This document shows positions 25,020 through 33,858 of a stretch of 37,710 bases of DNA, one piece after another (position 1 is the first letter of the stretch; every line of letters starts with the position of its first letter). This DNA comes from a candidate division WOR-3 bacterium. GTDB lineage: Bacteria > Hydrothermota > Tepidihabitantia > Tepidihabitantales > Tepidihabitantaceae. A program made the translations under genes and the position numbers. The stretch spans positions 1-37,710 of the forward strand of contig JBDRUN010000001.1 of the NCBI GenBank assembly GCA_039801365.1. The letters are read 5' to 3'. A model generated the notes under the pieces. The model did not search any database. It saw only the letters and a program-made list of their open reading frames with translations, and was not told where the DNA came from.

Positions 25020-25066
25020 AAACCCGTGCTGTGCTAAGTCTATTACTGGCAATGTATTAGAACAGT

Positions 25067-25173
25067 GTCGCACTAATATCACAACTGCTTAATGTCGCAG
25101 TTTGATTGCTGGGCAGTGCCCAGTATGACTAATGAGTTGCTACTGCGAAGCTTATCGTCGCAAGGTGTGCGAC
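25067..25173. promoter_or_regulatory. Cluster of GTCGCA/TGCGAC sites upstream of the sigma54 promoter
   Basis: GTCGCA at 25067-25072, 25094-25099 and 25157-25162; TGCGAC at 25168-25173; near-copy CTGCGA at 25143-25148. The last pair forms a perfect dyad GTCGCA-AGGTG-TGCGAC (25157-25173). The sites lie 50-170 bp upstream of the -24 box, where enhancer-binding proteins normally bind. The DNA here is AT-rich, so these GC words stand out. Confidence 0.55.
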
Positions 25174-28100
25174 TAGTTATCCAAGACGATTGACCGGTCT
25201 ATCCGGTAGCGCTTTATCAGCCGCTGCAACTGACGGCGGTGCGTTGCTAGTAACTCCGCGGCTTTGGTGACGTTTCCGTCGGTCTCCTTCAGCGCAGCAA
25301 TAACCTGGTCCCGGTCGAACGCGCGGCGTTTATGCCCGGGGCCAGGCTCAGTTTCGGTGTCGGTCGCACTGAACGCACTACCCAGGTCTTCGAGGGCGAT
25401 CCGGCGTCGCTGCGTCATTATGACGGCGCGTTCGATAACGTTCTGGAGCTCGCGCACATTACCCAGCCACTGGTAGTTGAGAAAGGCCTTCATCACGCTC
25501 TCGTCGAAGCCAACGACCGGTTTATTGAGTTGCCGGGCGTAGCGTTTGACAAAGAAGTTCGCCAGGTGAGGAATATCGGTGGTACGTTCACGAAGCGGCG
25601 GTACTTTGATTGACACCACGTTCATGCGGTAGTACAGGTCCTGCCGGAAACGTCCTTCGGCCACCTCAGTCGCAAGGTCTTTGTTCGTTGCACAGATAAG
25701 CCGGACGTCAACATGGCGGGTCTCGGTGTCGCCCACCCGGCGGACCGTCCGTTCTTCTAGGACCTGGAGTAGTTTGCCTTGGGTGCTGAGTGTGGTGTTG
25801 GTAACCTCATCCAAGAATGCCGTGCCGCCCTCCGCGGTTTCAAACAGTCCAGGTTTGTCCTTGACTGCACTCGTGAACGCACCCCGGACGTGACCAAACA
25901 ACTCTGACTCCAGAAGCGTTTCGGGCATGGTACCGCAGTTGATGGTAACGAACTCACGGTCCTTGCGTCCGCTCTTGGAGTGAATCAGCCGTGCAAGTAC
26001 CCCTTTACCAGTCCCTGTTTCACCGGTCAGGAGTACGGTGCAGTCGGTTGGTGCGATTCGGTCAATGATCTGGTACACATCACGAATTGCTTTGGAGCGG
26101 CCAAGGAAATACCCAGTTGCCGCGTCAACAAGGATATCCTCACGCATCGCCGACATCTCTTCTTGCAGGCGCTGGAATGCCAGCGACTTGTCAATCGTTG
26201 CCGCAAGGAGGTTGGCGACCGACATCAGGAGGTTCTTGTCTTCCTCAAGGAAAAGGTGCGCGGTAATCCGGCTGTCCAAATAGATCGTACCGACTACCCG
26301 GTTTTCAACTTTGAGGGGTGCGCATAGCAGCGAGCGGATCTTGTTGAGCATCACACTGTTGGCGTGCGAGAATCGTGGGTCGGAGAAGGCATCGGCCGAG
26401 AAAACAATATCCCCCCGACGTTTGACCTTGCGCAATACTGACTGGGAGACCGACATAGCGTCATCAACTGTGGCGTGGTCAACGCCGCGGGCCGCGGCTG
26501 GTACAAGCTTCGTGCCTTGGTAAAGAAACAACACTCCACGCTCAGCTTTGGTTACTTCGACAATAAGGTCGAGCACCCGGTCGCAGAAGTCGTCCTTATC
26601 AAGTCCCATGCTCATGAGCTCGCTAAGTCGGTAGAATACCTTGAGATACTCGCCCCGCTCCCGCGCCTTGAGCTGCATCGTTGCCGCAACTTGAGTGAGG
26701 ACCTCGGTAAGTTCCTCGGCCCGCTGGAGGTCGAACTGGGCGCCGAGACTCCTGAATATTTCCTCGGCGTGCCGCAGGTTCGCAAGCGCCTCAGATAGCT
26801 CCGACTCCGGAACTGGTCGGAATGAGACTGGCATCTTGAGGTCAACCGTTTGCTCGCCCCGGCTCTGCTTGGTCAGAGCCTGACCGGAAGCGAGGAGCGA
26901 GAGACCGAGTTCGTACTTTGAGCCGAGGCCTTTGAGGAGCTCGATACTGCGCCTTATCTCCTGCGTGCCACGTTCGCATTTGTCGGTGAAACATTTGGCC
27001 AGTCCGGAGAAACGCAACGCCACAGCGTACTCCTTGGAGGACGGGTACTCGCCGAGCAGAACAAGTGCCCGGCAAGCGTCGGTGAGCGCACGGCCATAGT
27101 CACCGGCTGCCAGGCGGAGCTGCGCGGCCTGCGTGAAGAGCGAGGCCCGCTTGCGCCAGTCCTTCTCCTGGCGGGCTAGCCCGAACGCGACGACAATACT
27201 GCGCCGGGCGGCATCAAGCTTTTCGCTCAGGAGCGCCAGTTGAATCCGGCAGTCGGCAACATAGAAACTGACATCCGGATTCTTCGCCTGTTCAGCCAAC
27301 CTACTTGCCTCAGCCAGGAGGCGTTCGGCCTCGTCCAGGTCCCCGGTTCTTGCTTTAAGCCGGGCCATGTTCGCAAGAACCGTCGCCCGGTCTGCTCCGG
27401 AGCCGGCCAGTTCCTGAACCTGCCCCTCCATCGCCCGGCTGAAGTGACGTTCAGCCTCTTTCCAGTCGCCCCGTTCGTCCGAAACCGAGCCCAGGTTGGA
27501 ATTCAGGTAGGCAATCGCCGCGCTATCGCCCATTCGCTCGGCCAGACGCAGCGCCTCCTCAAAATAATCATATGCCTTGTCCCATTCGCCCTCGTCCTGA
27601 CTGATGATTCCCAGCCCCTGCAGTGTTCGGAGCAGGAAATAGACGTCACCGGACTTGCGCTGAGCCGGGAGGTAGCGCTGGTAGTACTCTCTTGCCTTGT
27701 CGAGTTCTCCTCGGCGCCACCACAAGGTTGCAATGAATTGACTTACCTTGCCGACATTGTAGCCGTCGCGGACCGCTTCGTATATCCCGAGGCTCCGCTC
27801 GGCAAGTTGCAGCGCCAGTACAAAGTCGGAGCGCGACCAGGCAAGCACCGAAAAATAGTAGAGGGTCCGGCCGGAAAGTTGATTGAACGACTCCTGGTCC
27901 TGCGTCTTGAGCTTCTCGGTTGCCTGCAGCGCCTGAGTCAGAAGGTCTTCAGCCCGATCGAACTGCTCTAGCGAACAGTAAGACCACCCCAAGTCTGCAA
28001 GGATCCGGACGTAGTCCGCGCCGGTCTTGTCCGGCTGCATCAGGAGCGCCTGGCTGAAGTAATTCAATGCCTCGTCGTTTCTGCCTTGGCGCTGGTACAC

Positions 28101-30416
28101 AAGCCCGAGCTTGCGTAGAAACCGGGCGAGAAGCTCCTTCTGCCGACTGAGCTCCTTATCCGCGACGATTATGCCCATGCCTTGGGTGTAGATATCAATT
28201 GCCTCAGCATAGCGGCCGGTGATTTCACGCAATTCACCGACTGTCTGAATCAGTTCGACCCGCTCTCGGGCCGGCGCCGTCTTGGGTGACAGTGACAGCG
28301 CTGTCTCGTAGAATCCGAGTGCCTGCTCAGAAAGCTGAAACTCACGGGCCCGGCGACCGGCTCGCACCGAGTACGCGTAGGCCCGGTCGGCAATCCCGGC
28401 CTGAGTGTAGTGGTACGCTAGGTCGAATATCAGCTTGTCTTGCTTCTCGGGATATAGCAGCTCCAGTGCCAGTGCCACGCGACGATGGTTCTCCCGCCGC
28501 TGCTCAATCGGCAGCCGGTCGGTAACGACCGCTTCAAGAATCTTCGAGGACAGAATGAAGGATGCCATGCCCTCACCGGCAAACGTCCGCAGCAACCCCA
28601 GCCCCTTTAGCCGGCCAAGCACGTTAAACAGCACCTTCTCGTCGTAGGGCAGTACCGCGCGCAGGAACTCGAGCGAGAACGGCGCGCCGGCAGCCGCACC
28701 GACCTCGAGGATTTCGAGCTCCTCCTCGGTCAGATTCTTGAGCCGTCGCCTCACAACATCCGTCACTGTCTCAGGCGGCCGGTACGCAACAAGTTCGTCG
28801 CTCTGAAGCTGCCAGCGACCGTTGCGCATGACGAGCACTTTGCTCTCGATCAGCGCGTGAACTGTTTCGATAATAAACAGTGGGTTGCCGCCCGTGGTCT
28901 GCATCAGCCACGCCGTCAGCTCGTCGGAACGGCCGGCCTCGCCCAGTAGCGAAGTGGCAAGCTGCCGGACCTCGATCTGGTTCATGCCCGGCAGCGTGAT
29001 GTGAGTCAGGAAACCAGTTCTCTCAAGCTCGGCGACAAGGTCGAGGAACCGTCTCTCCTTGAGCCCACACACAAAGACCGAAATGCGGTCCTTGCCCAGG
29101 CTGAAAACAAGGTAGCGAAGAAACTCCAGGCTGGTCGGGTCAAAGAGTTCGAAATCGTCAATAATCAGAACCAGGCTGTGCTCGACCCGGTGTGACGCGG
29201 CCAGTTCGCGCAGCCGCTGGGTCACGAGTTCAAACAGGCGGAACTTGCCCTCTTCCGAGATGCTGGACAGGCTTGCCTCTTCCGATGCTGGCAGGTCGGT
29301 CCGGGCATAGACCCGCAGGTACCCGAGCAGCGACTCAATCAGGGACTGCGGCCGCGCGCCAAGTGATGCTGGCTCGAATGCGAAGATCGTCGCTCCCTCG
29401 AGCTGGGCCATGAACTTGAACTCAGACATCAACCTGGTCTTACCCACACCGCGCTCACCCGACACGCACACCACTGCGGACTTGCCCTGTGCGGTCCCGG
29501 TCAGCAATGAGCTGAGCTGAACAAGCGTATCGGCACGGCCGACGAAGCTCGGCGCCATCAGGTACTTCACTGAGCCGCCAACCGCCGTGGATGAGGCGCT
29601 GCCGGTCAGTGCCTCAATCGCCGCGCTGGCAGAACGCGGACGTCGGTCCGGGTCCCGGTTGAGCAGCGACATGAGAAATGCTTCAAACTTTTCGGGAATA
29701 CCAGGGGCGTGCACGCGGGCTGGCTCGAAGTCAGAGTAGTACTGCCTCCTCAACCACGCTCTGAGGTCCTTCTCAGTCAAAGGACCCTTTCCGGTGACAG
29801 TTTCGTACAATACCATCCCGAGCGAGTACAGATCAGCCCGGGCGTCTGCCTCGGTGCCCTTGAACACCTCAGGTGCCACGTACCCTAAAGTGCCGCGTGG
29901 CTCGACCGAGTGAGCCAGACTCATCTGCTCGGCAAACCCAAAATCGAGCAGCTTAGTCTTTGGCCCACCGTCGTGGTCGGTAACGAGCACATGCGGGGGC
30001 TTTAGGTCGCAGTGAATCAAACCCTGCGCATGGATACTGTCCAGGGCGGCAAGTATCTGAACCGTCACCTGTTCCAGCTCAGGTGTGTACCCCTTGGAAA
30101 AGTACGCATTCAACGGCACCCCATCGAAGAATTCCATTGTGAAATACGGTCGGCGCTCCTGAGTCGTGCCGTAGTCAATCGCACGGACGATTCCAGGATG
30201 GTCAAAACGCGACAGATGGTAAAACTCGCGACTGAGCCGCAACTCCGCTTCTTTCGGCGCGTCCTCGCGCAGGACCTTCATGGCTAGGACCTGCCCCGAG
30301 ACTAAGTCATTAACTTTGTAAACTTCGGTGTGTTCCCCGCCCCCAATAAAGACAATGACTTGGTACCGGTCGGACAGCACGCGAGAGGGGTGGAATGCTC
30401 CCTCGGATTGCTGCAC
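25173..30416 (-). CDS. Ser/Thr kinase - AAA ATPase - TPR - GAF - sigma54 activator - Fis fusion
   Basis: 1747 residues (numbers from GTG 30419, one codon upstream). Protein kinase domain 19-275: glycine loop GGGEHTEV, Lys48, HCDLKPPHVL (Asp138; a non-RD kinase), DFG 159-161. Next an AAA_16/STAND-like ATPase with Walker A GERGVGKT (321-328) and Walker B LVLIIDDFE (~420). A long TPR array spans about 690-1200. GAF domain ~1270-1420. Sigma54 AAA+ domain with Walker A GETGTGKG (Lys1472), GAFTSA loop (1513-1518, usually GAFTGA), FLDEV and R-finger region RFRQDLYYRMN. Fis-type HTH at the end (NVTKAAELLATHRRQLQRLIKRY). Probably a one-protein signal integrator that activates sigma54 promoters. The -10 box ends 5 nt before GTG 30416, favouring a leaderless start there. 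Confidence 0.92.
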   Translation of the reverse strand: MQQSEGAFHPSRVLSDRYQVIVFIGGGEHTEVYKVNDLVSGQVLAMKVLREDAPKEAELRLSREFYHLSRFDHPGIVRAIDYGTTQERRPYFTMEFFDGVPLNAYFSKGYTPELEQVTVQILAALDSIHAQGLIHCDLKPPHVLVTDHDGGPKTKLLDFGFAEQMSLAHSVEPRGTLGYVAPEVFKGTEADARADLYSLGMVLYETVTGKGPLTEKDLRAWLRRQYYSDFEPARVHAPGIPEKFEAFLMSLLNRDPDRRPRSASAAIEALTGSASSTAVGGSVKYLMAPSFVGRADTLVQLSSLLTGTAQGKSAVVCVSGERGVGKTRLMSEFKFMAQLEGATIFAFEPASLGARPQSLIESLLGYLRVYARTDLPASEEASLSSISEEGKFRLFELVTQRLRELAASHRVEHSLVLIIDDFELFDPTSLEFLRYLVFSLGKDRISVFVCGLKERRFLDLVAELERTGFLTHITLPGMNQIEVRQLATSLLGEAGRSDELTAWLMQTTGGNPLFIIETVHALIESKVLVMRNGRWQLQSDELVAYRPPETVTDVVRRRLKNLTEEELEILEVGAAAGAPFSLEFLRAVLPYDEKVLFNVLGRLKGLGLLRTFAGEGMASFILSSKILEAVVTDRLPIEQRRENHRRVALALELLYPEKQDKLIFDLAYHYTQAGIADRAYAYSVRAGRRAREFQLSEQALGFYETALSLSPKTAPARERVELIQTVGELREITGRYAEAIDIYTQGMGIIVADKELSRQKELLARFLRKLGLVYQRQGRNDEALNYFSQALLMQPDKTGADYVRILADLGWSYCSLEQFDRAEDLLTQALQATEKLKTQDQESFNQLSGRTLYYFSVLAWSRSDFVLALQLAERSLGIYEAVRDGYNVGKVSQFIATLWWRRGELDKAREYYQRYLPAQRKSGDVYFLLRTLQGLGIISQDEGEWDKAYDYFEEALRLAERMGDSAAIAYLNSNLGSVSDERGDWKEAERHFSRAMEGQVQELAGSGADRATVLANMARLKARTGDLDEAERLLAEASRLAEQAKNPDVSFYVADCRIQLALLSEKLDAARRSIVVAFGLARQEKDWRKRASLFTQAAQLRLAAGDYGRALTDACRALVLLGEYPSSKEYAVALRFSGLAKCFTDKCERGTQEIRRSIELLKGLGSKYELGLSLLASGQALTKQSRGEQTVDLKMPVSFRPVPESELSEALANLRHAEEIFRSLGAQFDLQRAEELTEVLTQVAATMQLKARERGEYLKVFYRLSELMSMGLDKDDFCDRVLDLIVEVTKAERGVLFLYQGTKLVPAAARGVDHATVDDAMSVSQSVLRKVKRRGDIVFSADAFSDPRFSHANSVMLNKIRSLLCAPLKVENRVVGTIYLDSRITAHLFLEEDKNLLMSVANLLAATIDKSLAFQRLQEEMSAMREDILVDAATGYFLGRSKAIRDVYQIIDRIAPTDCTVLLTGETGTGKGVLARLIHSKSGRKDREFVTINCGTMPETLLESELFGHVRGAFTSAVKDKPGLFETAEGGTAFLDEVTNTTLSTQGKLLQVLEERTVRRVGDTETRHVDVRLICATNKDLATEVAEGRFRQDLYYRMNVVSIKVPPLRERTTDIPHLANFFVKRYARQLNKPVVGFDESVMKAFLNYQWLGNVRELQNVIERAVIMTQRRRIALEDLGSAFSATDTETEPGPGHKRRAFDRDQVIAALKETDGNVTKAAELLATHRRQLQRLIKRYRIDRSIVLDN

Positions 30417-30421
30417 CACTA

Positions 30422-30450
30422 ATTATATTGGGAGCAAGCGATTTGGTCAA
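30422..30450 (-). promoter_or_regulatory. Promoter of the kinase-sigma54 regulator (leaderless)
   Basis: Minus strand TTGACC (30450-30445), 17-bp spacer, TATAAT (30427-30422). The transcription start should fall at about 30416, the GTG that begins GTG-CAG-CAA; GTG 30419 would lie upstream of it. Confidence 0.75.
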
Positions 30451-30783
30451 GTCGGTGCGACAAGCAAAGGTGGCGCGACATATTTCTAACAGCCTACAAA
30501 TGCTTCGGTTAGCCATGGTCTGCAACAGCAGGTACAAAATACCTGAAATCAGTGTCGGCCGAACAGGCACCGCTGGTACCTTGAGCCCAGAGTCACGCCA
30601 CCTGAACCCTTGGGCAGTCATTACCATCTTTTTTATTTCCGTTCCCTGCTTCGTCCTGGTTTCCCCTAACTGTGCTACCAATCGAACATTATAAGGTTTG
30701 GGGCTCTTCGAAGTTTACCAAGACTTGAGGCAAACATTCCCACAAGGACCATGAGCCCGCGCCACAAGCCAACTAAAGAGACC
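30451..30783. other. Intergenic region with two GTCGC words beside the regulator promoter
   Basis: TGCGAC at 30456-30461 and CGCGAC at 30474-30479 sit 6 and 24 bp upstream of the regulator's -35 box; the first repeats the word found in the sigma54-promoter cluster. The remaining ~300 bp (30480-30783) show no gene, terminator or structured RNA that I can support. Confidence 0.4.
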
Positions 30784-31566
30784 TCAGTACAGGTCGGTAC
30801 GGCGGTCAGAAAGCAGGTGGTTGCGCGGGGTGACCATCTTGTCCAGCGCTTCACGCGGGTCAATCTCGACAACCGGGAGTTCCTCGGTATCCGCTCCGGC
30901 CCGGTAAAGCAGCCTGCCGCTAGGCGCAACAATCTGGCTGCGGCCGACAAAGCGTATTTCACGTTCAGTAAGTTTCTCCGAACCGGTGCGGTCGGCAAGA
31001 ATCCAGAAAACGCGATTCTCAATCGTGCGGCAGGTGCTTGTCATAAAGGCATAGTCAAGCACGAGGTTTGCCGGATGGCAGATGATTTGGGCCCCGCGCA
31101 GCGCAAGGGCCCGGGCGGCCTCGGGAAAGAAGTGGTCAAAGCAGACCAGCATCCCGACCTTGACGCCGCCGACGTCGAACACCGGAAAAGGCGTATTGCC
31201 GGGCTCGAACATATCCTTCTCGTCTGCGAACAGGTGGGCCTTGCGATAGACACCGGTTTCGCCTGAGCCAGTGACGAGAACCGCCGAATTATAGATCCGG
31301 TCGCCAGCTCGCTCGGCCAGCCCGAAGACTACCGCCATGTTCATTCGACGACACAGCTCAAGCATTGATCGGCAGGACTGGCCATCCGGAATCGGTTCGG
31401 CAAACCGAAGCAGCTCTTCGCGAGAAGAGAAAAGGTACCCGGTGGTGCACATCTCGGGTAGAACTATAAGGTCGGCCTTGATGTGGCCGAGCGCAGCGGC
31501 AATACGCGCCAAATTTAGCTCGGGATTGTGAAATGACGGGCAGAATTGGTAAAATCCTATTCTCAT
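30784..31566 (-). CDS. Carbon-nitrogen hydrolase (nitrilase superfamily)
   Basis: 260 residues, a single CN_hydrolase domain. The Glu-Lys-Cys triad is visible: Glu38 in IVLPEMCTTGY, Lys in GVYRKAHLF (~108), Cys in GMLVCFDHFFPEAAR (~143). It hydrolyses an amide or nitrile carbon-nitrogen bond; relatives include omega-amidase, N-carbamoylputrescine amidase and beta-ureidopropionase, and the substrate cannot be fixed from sequence. Length is typical of the stand-alone enzymes. It lies 132 nt behind yitT on the same strand; no clear separate promoter was found. Confidence 0.88.
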   Translation of the reverse strand: MRIGFYQFCPSFHNPELNLARIAAALGHIKADLIVLPEMCTTGYLFSSREELLRFAEPIPDGQSCRSMLELCRRMNMAVVFGLAERAGDRIYNSAVLVTGSGETGVYRKAHLFADEKDMFEPGNTPFPVFDVGGVKVGMLVCFDHFFPEAARALALRGAQIICHPANLVLDYAFMTSTCRTIENRVFWILADRTGSEKLTEREIRFVGRSQIVAPSGRLLYRAGADTEELPVVEIDPREALDKMVTPRNHLLSDRRTDLY

Positions 31567-31698
31567 CAGCTTGAATAAGGTTCACGAGCGTTGCTGGGGA
31601 GCAAGCAAAATTGAAGGCGCCGGATTCGACTCTGGTCTCGACACAGCCCCTGGCTCAACCCTCCGTACTTGCCACCCATGTCTTGGCTGTCTTGTATC

Positions 31699-32595
31699 CT
31701 ATGTTCTCGGCTTGAACCCCTCTCCCAGCACTTCATAGACGTCGGTAATAGTAATGAATGCACGCGGGTCAATCTTGCGCACCAGGTCGCGGATCGGGCC
31801 TACTTCACGTCGGGCCATGACACAGTAGACCATCGGCCTCGGACTGTCGGTGTAGGCGCCGACGCCGGTCAGTAGCGTGGCCCCCCGGTTCATCGTCGTA
31901 GTAATGGCACCGGCGATTTCCGGGCCACGGTCCGAGATAATGAACATCGCCCGGGTATAGCTAAGACCCTCAAGCACGATGTCAAGGGCACGGGTTGAGA
32001 GATAGAGATTCACGAAGCCATACAGAGATAGTTCAATATTGCTGAACGCCAGCCCAGCCGCAGCGATAATAATGGCGTCAACTATCAGAATTGCGGTGCC
32101 GGTCGAAAGGTCCGTGCCGCGGGCAATCACTTGACCGACGATGTCGGTGCCGCCGGTAGAGCCGCCCCCGCGGAGCACAAGTCCGAGTCCCGCCCCAAGC
32201 ATGATGCCACCGAAAATGGTTGCCAGCAGGGGACTCGTGGTCGCCGAGCCGACCGGCACGACGTATCGGAAGAAATCAATGAAACCGGACGAGATGACGA
32301 TGCCAAGCACCGACTTCACGCCGTAGCCCAGCCCCATGGTGCGTATGCCGATGAGAAACAACGGAATGTTCAGAATGATGACGACCAGGCCGACAGGTGT
32401 GTTCAAGAAGTGATTGACGATCATTGAGATGCCACCGACGCCGCCCGGCACGACCTGATGCGGAATCAAAAAAAGGTCGTAGGCCAAGCCCACCGTTGCC
32501 GAACCAACCACGATCAGCGCAATGTCACGCAGCATCCGGACTGCAATCTGCTGTTTCGGCCGGGGCTTTTCACCAAGTTCTGTTCGCTCAGCCAC
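31699..32595 (-). CDS. YitT family membrane protein
   Basis: 298 residues: an N-terminal membrane part (YitT_membrane, DUF161) with several helices (ALIVVGSATVGLAYDLFLIP, GLVVIILNIPLFLIGI, LATIFGGIMLGAGLGLVLRGGGSTGGTDI) and a cytoplasmic C-terminal DUF2179 domain (RAMFIISDRGPEIAGAIT...RGATLLTGVGAYTD...ITDVYEVLGEGF). The function of the family is not established. The signature PGGVGGISMI is present. Start GTG 32595 is chosen because the open frame's TTG at 32601 lies inside the -10 box and cannot be on the mRNA; the GTG coincides with the predicted transcription start. Confidence 0.9.
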   Translation of the reverse strand: MAERTELGEKPRPKQQIAVRMLRDIALIVVGSATVGLAYDLFLIPHQVVPGGVGGISMIVNHFLNTPVGLVVIILNIPLFLIGIRTMGLGYGVKSVLGIVISSGFIDFFRYVVPVGSATTSPLLATIFGGIMLGAGLGLVLRGGGSTGGTDIVGQVIARGTDLSTGTAILIVDAIIIAAAGLAFSNIELSLYGFVNLYLSTRALDIVLEGLSYTRAMFIISDRGPEIAGAITTTMNRGATLLTGVGAYTDSPRPMVYCVMARREVGPIRDLVRKIDPRAFITITDVYEVLGEGFKPRT

Positions 32596-32600
32596 GGGCA

Positions 32601-32629
32601 AGTCTATCGGGATGCGCCGCGGCAGTCAA
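32601..32629 (-). promoter_or_regulatory. Promoter of yitT (leaderless)
   Basis: Minus strand TTGACT (32629-32624), 17-bp spacer, TAGACT (32606-32601), 5 nt before GTG 32595. Confidence 0.65.
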
Positions 32630-32859
32630 CTGACCGCCCTTGAATCACTGGTCAGAGCCGTGGAATGGCAAGCATCGCCAGAAGTCGTCTCGCTTGCCCT
32701 TCAGGAAGTCCGACCGCGTGTCTCCGGCAATAAAAAGACTTGCCTTCAGGCCCGGAAAACTGCGAGGAACGCCGTCACATCTTTGTGGCCCAAGCGCGCG
32801 GCGGTGGATTCACCCGGGGCCACCCGACCTTGAACTAGGAACCCTACTTCGCCGGAGGG

Positions 32860-33531
32860 TTATTCGTCTTCATCCCCCTTGGGAAGGACAACACCGCTTT
32901 CGTTCGTCAACCCCAGTTGGTCCGCGCCAGCCTGAGTAAGGTTTGGAATGTACGGTTTGACCTGTTCCACCGTCTGAAATCCTGCCTTGGTGCTGTCCGA
33001 GGCAACAGTGTTCCAGCTTCCGCTAGTCCAGTGCAGGATGTGAGCGGACGCTTTCTCGCTGACCGCTGAACTGACTATCGCCCACTCGTTCCAGATTGAC
33101 ACACGACAGCCCGGATTGTCCTCAATCAGTTTTCGGCAATCCTCAGGTAGCGGGAGTCTAGTATCTATCAGTCCAAGCGAGTGCGCCCCCTCGGGTGTTA
33201 GATTGGGAATGTACGGTTGAACATCGGCTGTGTACCAGAAACCTTCGGTTGTCGAGGCAATCGTCTTCCACGCTCCGTTCTCCCAGCGCATCAGATACGC
33301 CGGCATATCGCCGCTCTCGGTGCTCCGGTCCCTGACTATCACCCACTCGTTCCATGTCGCCACCTCGCTACCCAACTTGCTGTTTTCCTCAACCAGCCGT
33401 CGGACCGCCTCAGCCGGGGGTAGATACTGCTTCGCGGTGACTGTAGCTCCCTTCGGACCACATCCAGGAACAAGTGTCAGCGTAAACAAGACCGTGACCG
33501 CGGTTCGACTCAATCTTCTGTACTGTGACAT
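32860..33531 (-). CDS. Lipoprotein with an internal ~75-residue duplication
   Basis: 223 residues from ATG 33531, chosen for AAAGGAGAAAG just upstream; the frame runs further back without support. The signal peptide ends in a lipobox (FTLTLVPGC), so the protein is lipid-anchored. The mature part is two copies of one unit: copy 1 has ATWNEWVIVRD, MRWENGAWKTIAS, VQPYIPNLTPEGAHSLGL; copy 2 has SIWNEWAIVSS, LHWTSGSWNTVAS, VKPYIPNLTQAGADQLGL. No known domain is recognised. The conserved W-NEW and W...G.W patterns suggest small beta domains. The promoter shares a 14-bp upstream box with the LVIVD gene, hinting at common control of two envelope proteins. Confidence 0.75.
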   Translation of the reverse strand: MSQYRRLSRTAVTVLFTLTLVPGCGPKGATVTAKQYLPPAEAVRRLVEENSKLGSEVATWNEWVIVRDRSTESGDMPAYLMRWENGAWKTIASTTEGFWYTADVQPYIPNLTPEGAHSLGLIDTRLPLPEDCRKLIEDNPGCRVSIWNEWAIVSSAVSEKASAHILHWTSGSWNTVASDSTKAGFQTVEQVKPYIPNLTQAGADQLGLTNESGVVLPKGDEDE

Positions 33532-33632
33532 CTTTCTCCTTTCGAAAGCAGAAGACCAGGCACTGATACCGCTGCGCTTAAGACAGACCACGCGACCAAA
33601 GGTGTCTAGACTTGCTGCGCGCTTTGCCGAAC

Positions 33633-33679
33633 AGAGTATCGTCCGTGCGCGCCAAGTCAAGAGAACGCGTTGCCTCACC
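33633..33679 (-). promoter_or_regulatory. Promoter of the lipoprotein gene with the GGTGAGGCAACGCG box
   Basis: Minus strand: GGTGAGGCAACGCG (33679-33666), 5 nt, TTGACT (33660-33655), 16-bp spacer, TACTCT (33638-33633). Box and spacing are identical to those at 61-84. Confidence 0.6.
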
Positions 33680-33795
33680 TTCAAGAGTTGGTTCCTGCCG
33701 GTTCACAACTTGGTCAATTCGATTCTGGACAAAGGGGATGGGTCAGGTATGGGTTTCAGAGACAACAGCCCTTATTCCCGGCGCAAACCCGGGCA

Positions 33796-33835
33796 TTGAC
33801 GTCAGGATAGCACAAGTATAATGTCGTCACGACAA
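33796..33835 (+). promoter_or_regulatory. Promoter of the zinc-ribbon gene with an overlapping dyad
   Basis: TTGACG (33796-33801), 15-bp spacer, TATAAT (33817-33822). The palindrome TGTCGT-C-ACGACA (33822-33834) covers the expected start of transcription and could be a repressor operator. Confidence 0.6.
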
Positions 33836-33858
33836 AGAAGTGCTTACAAGGAGGCGCG

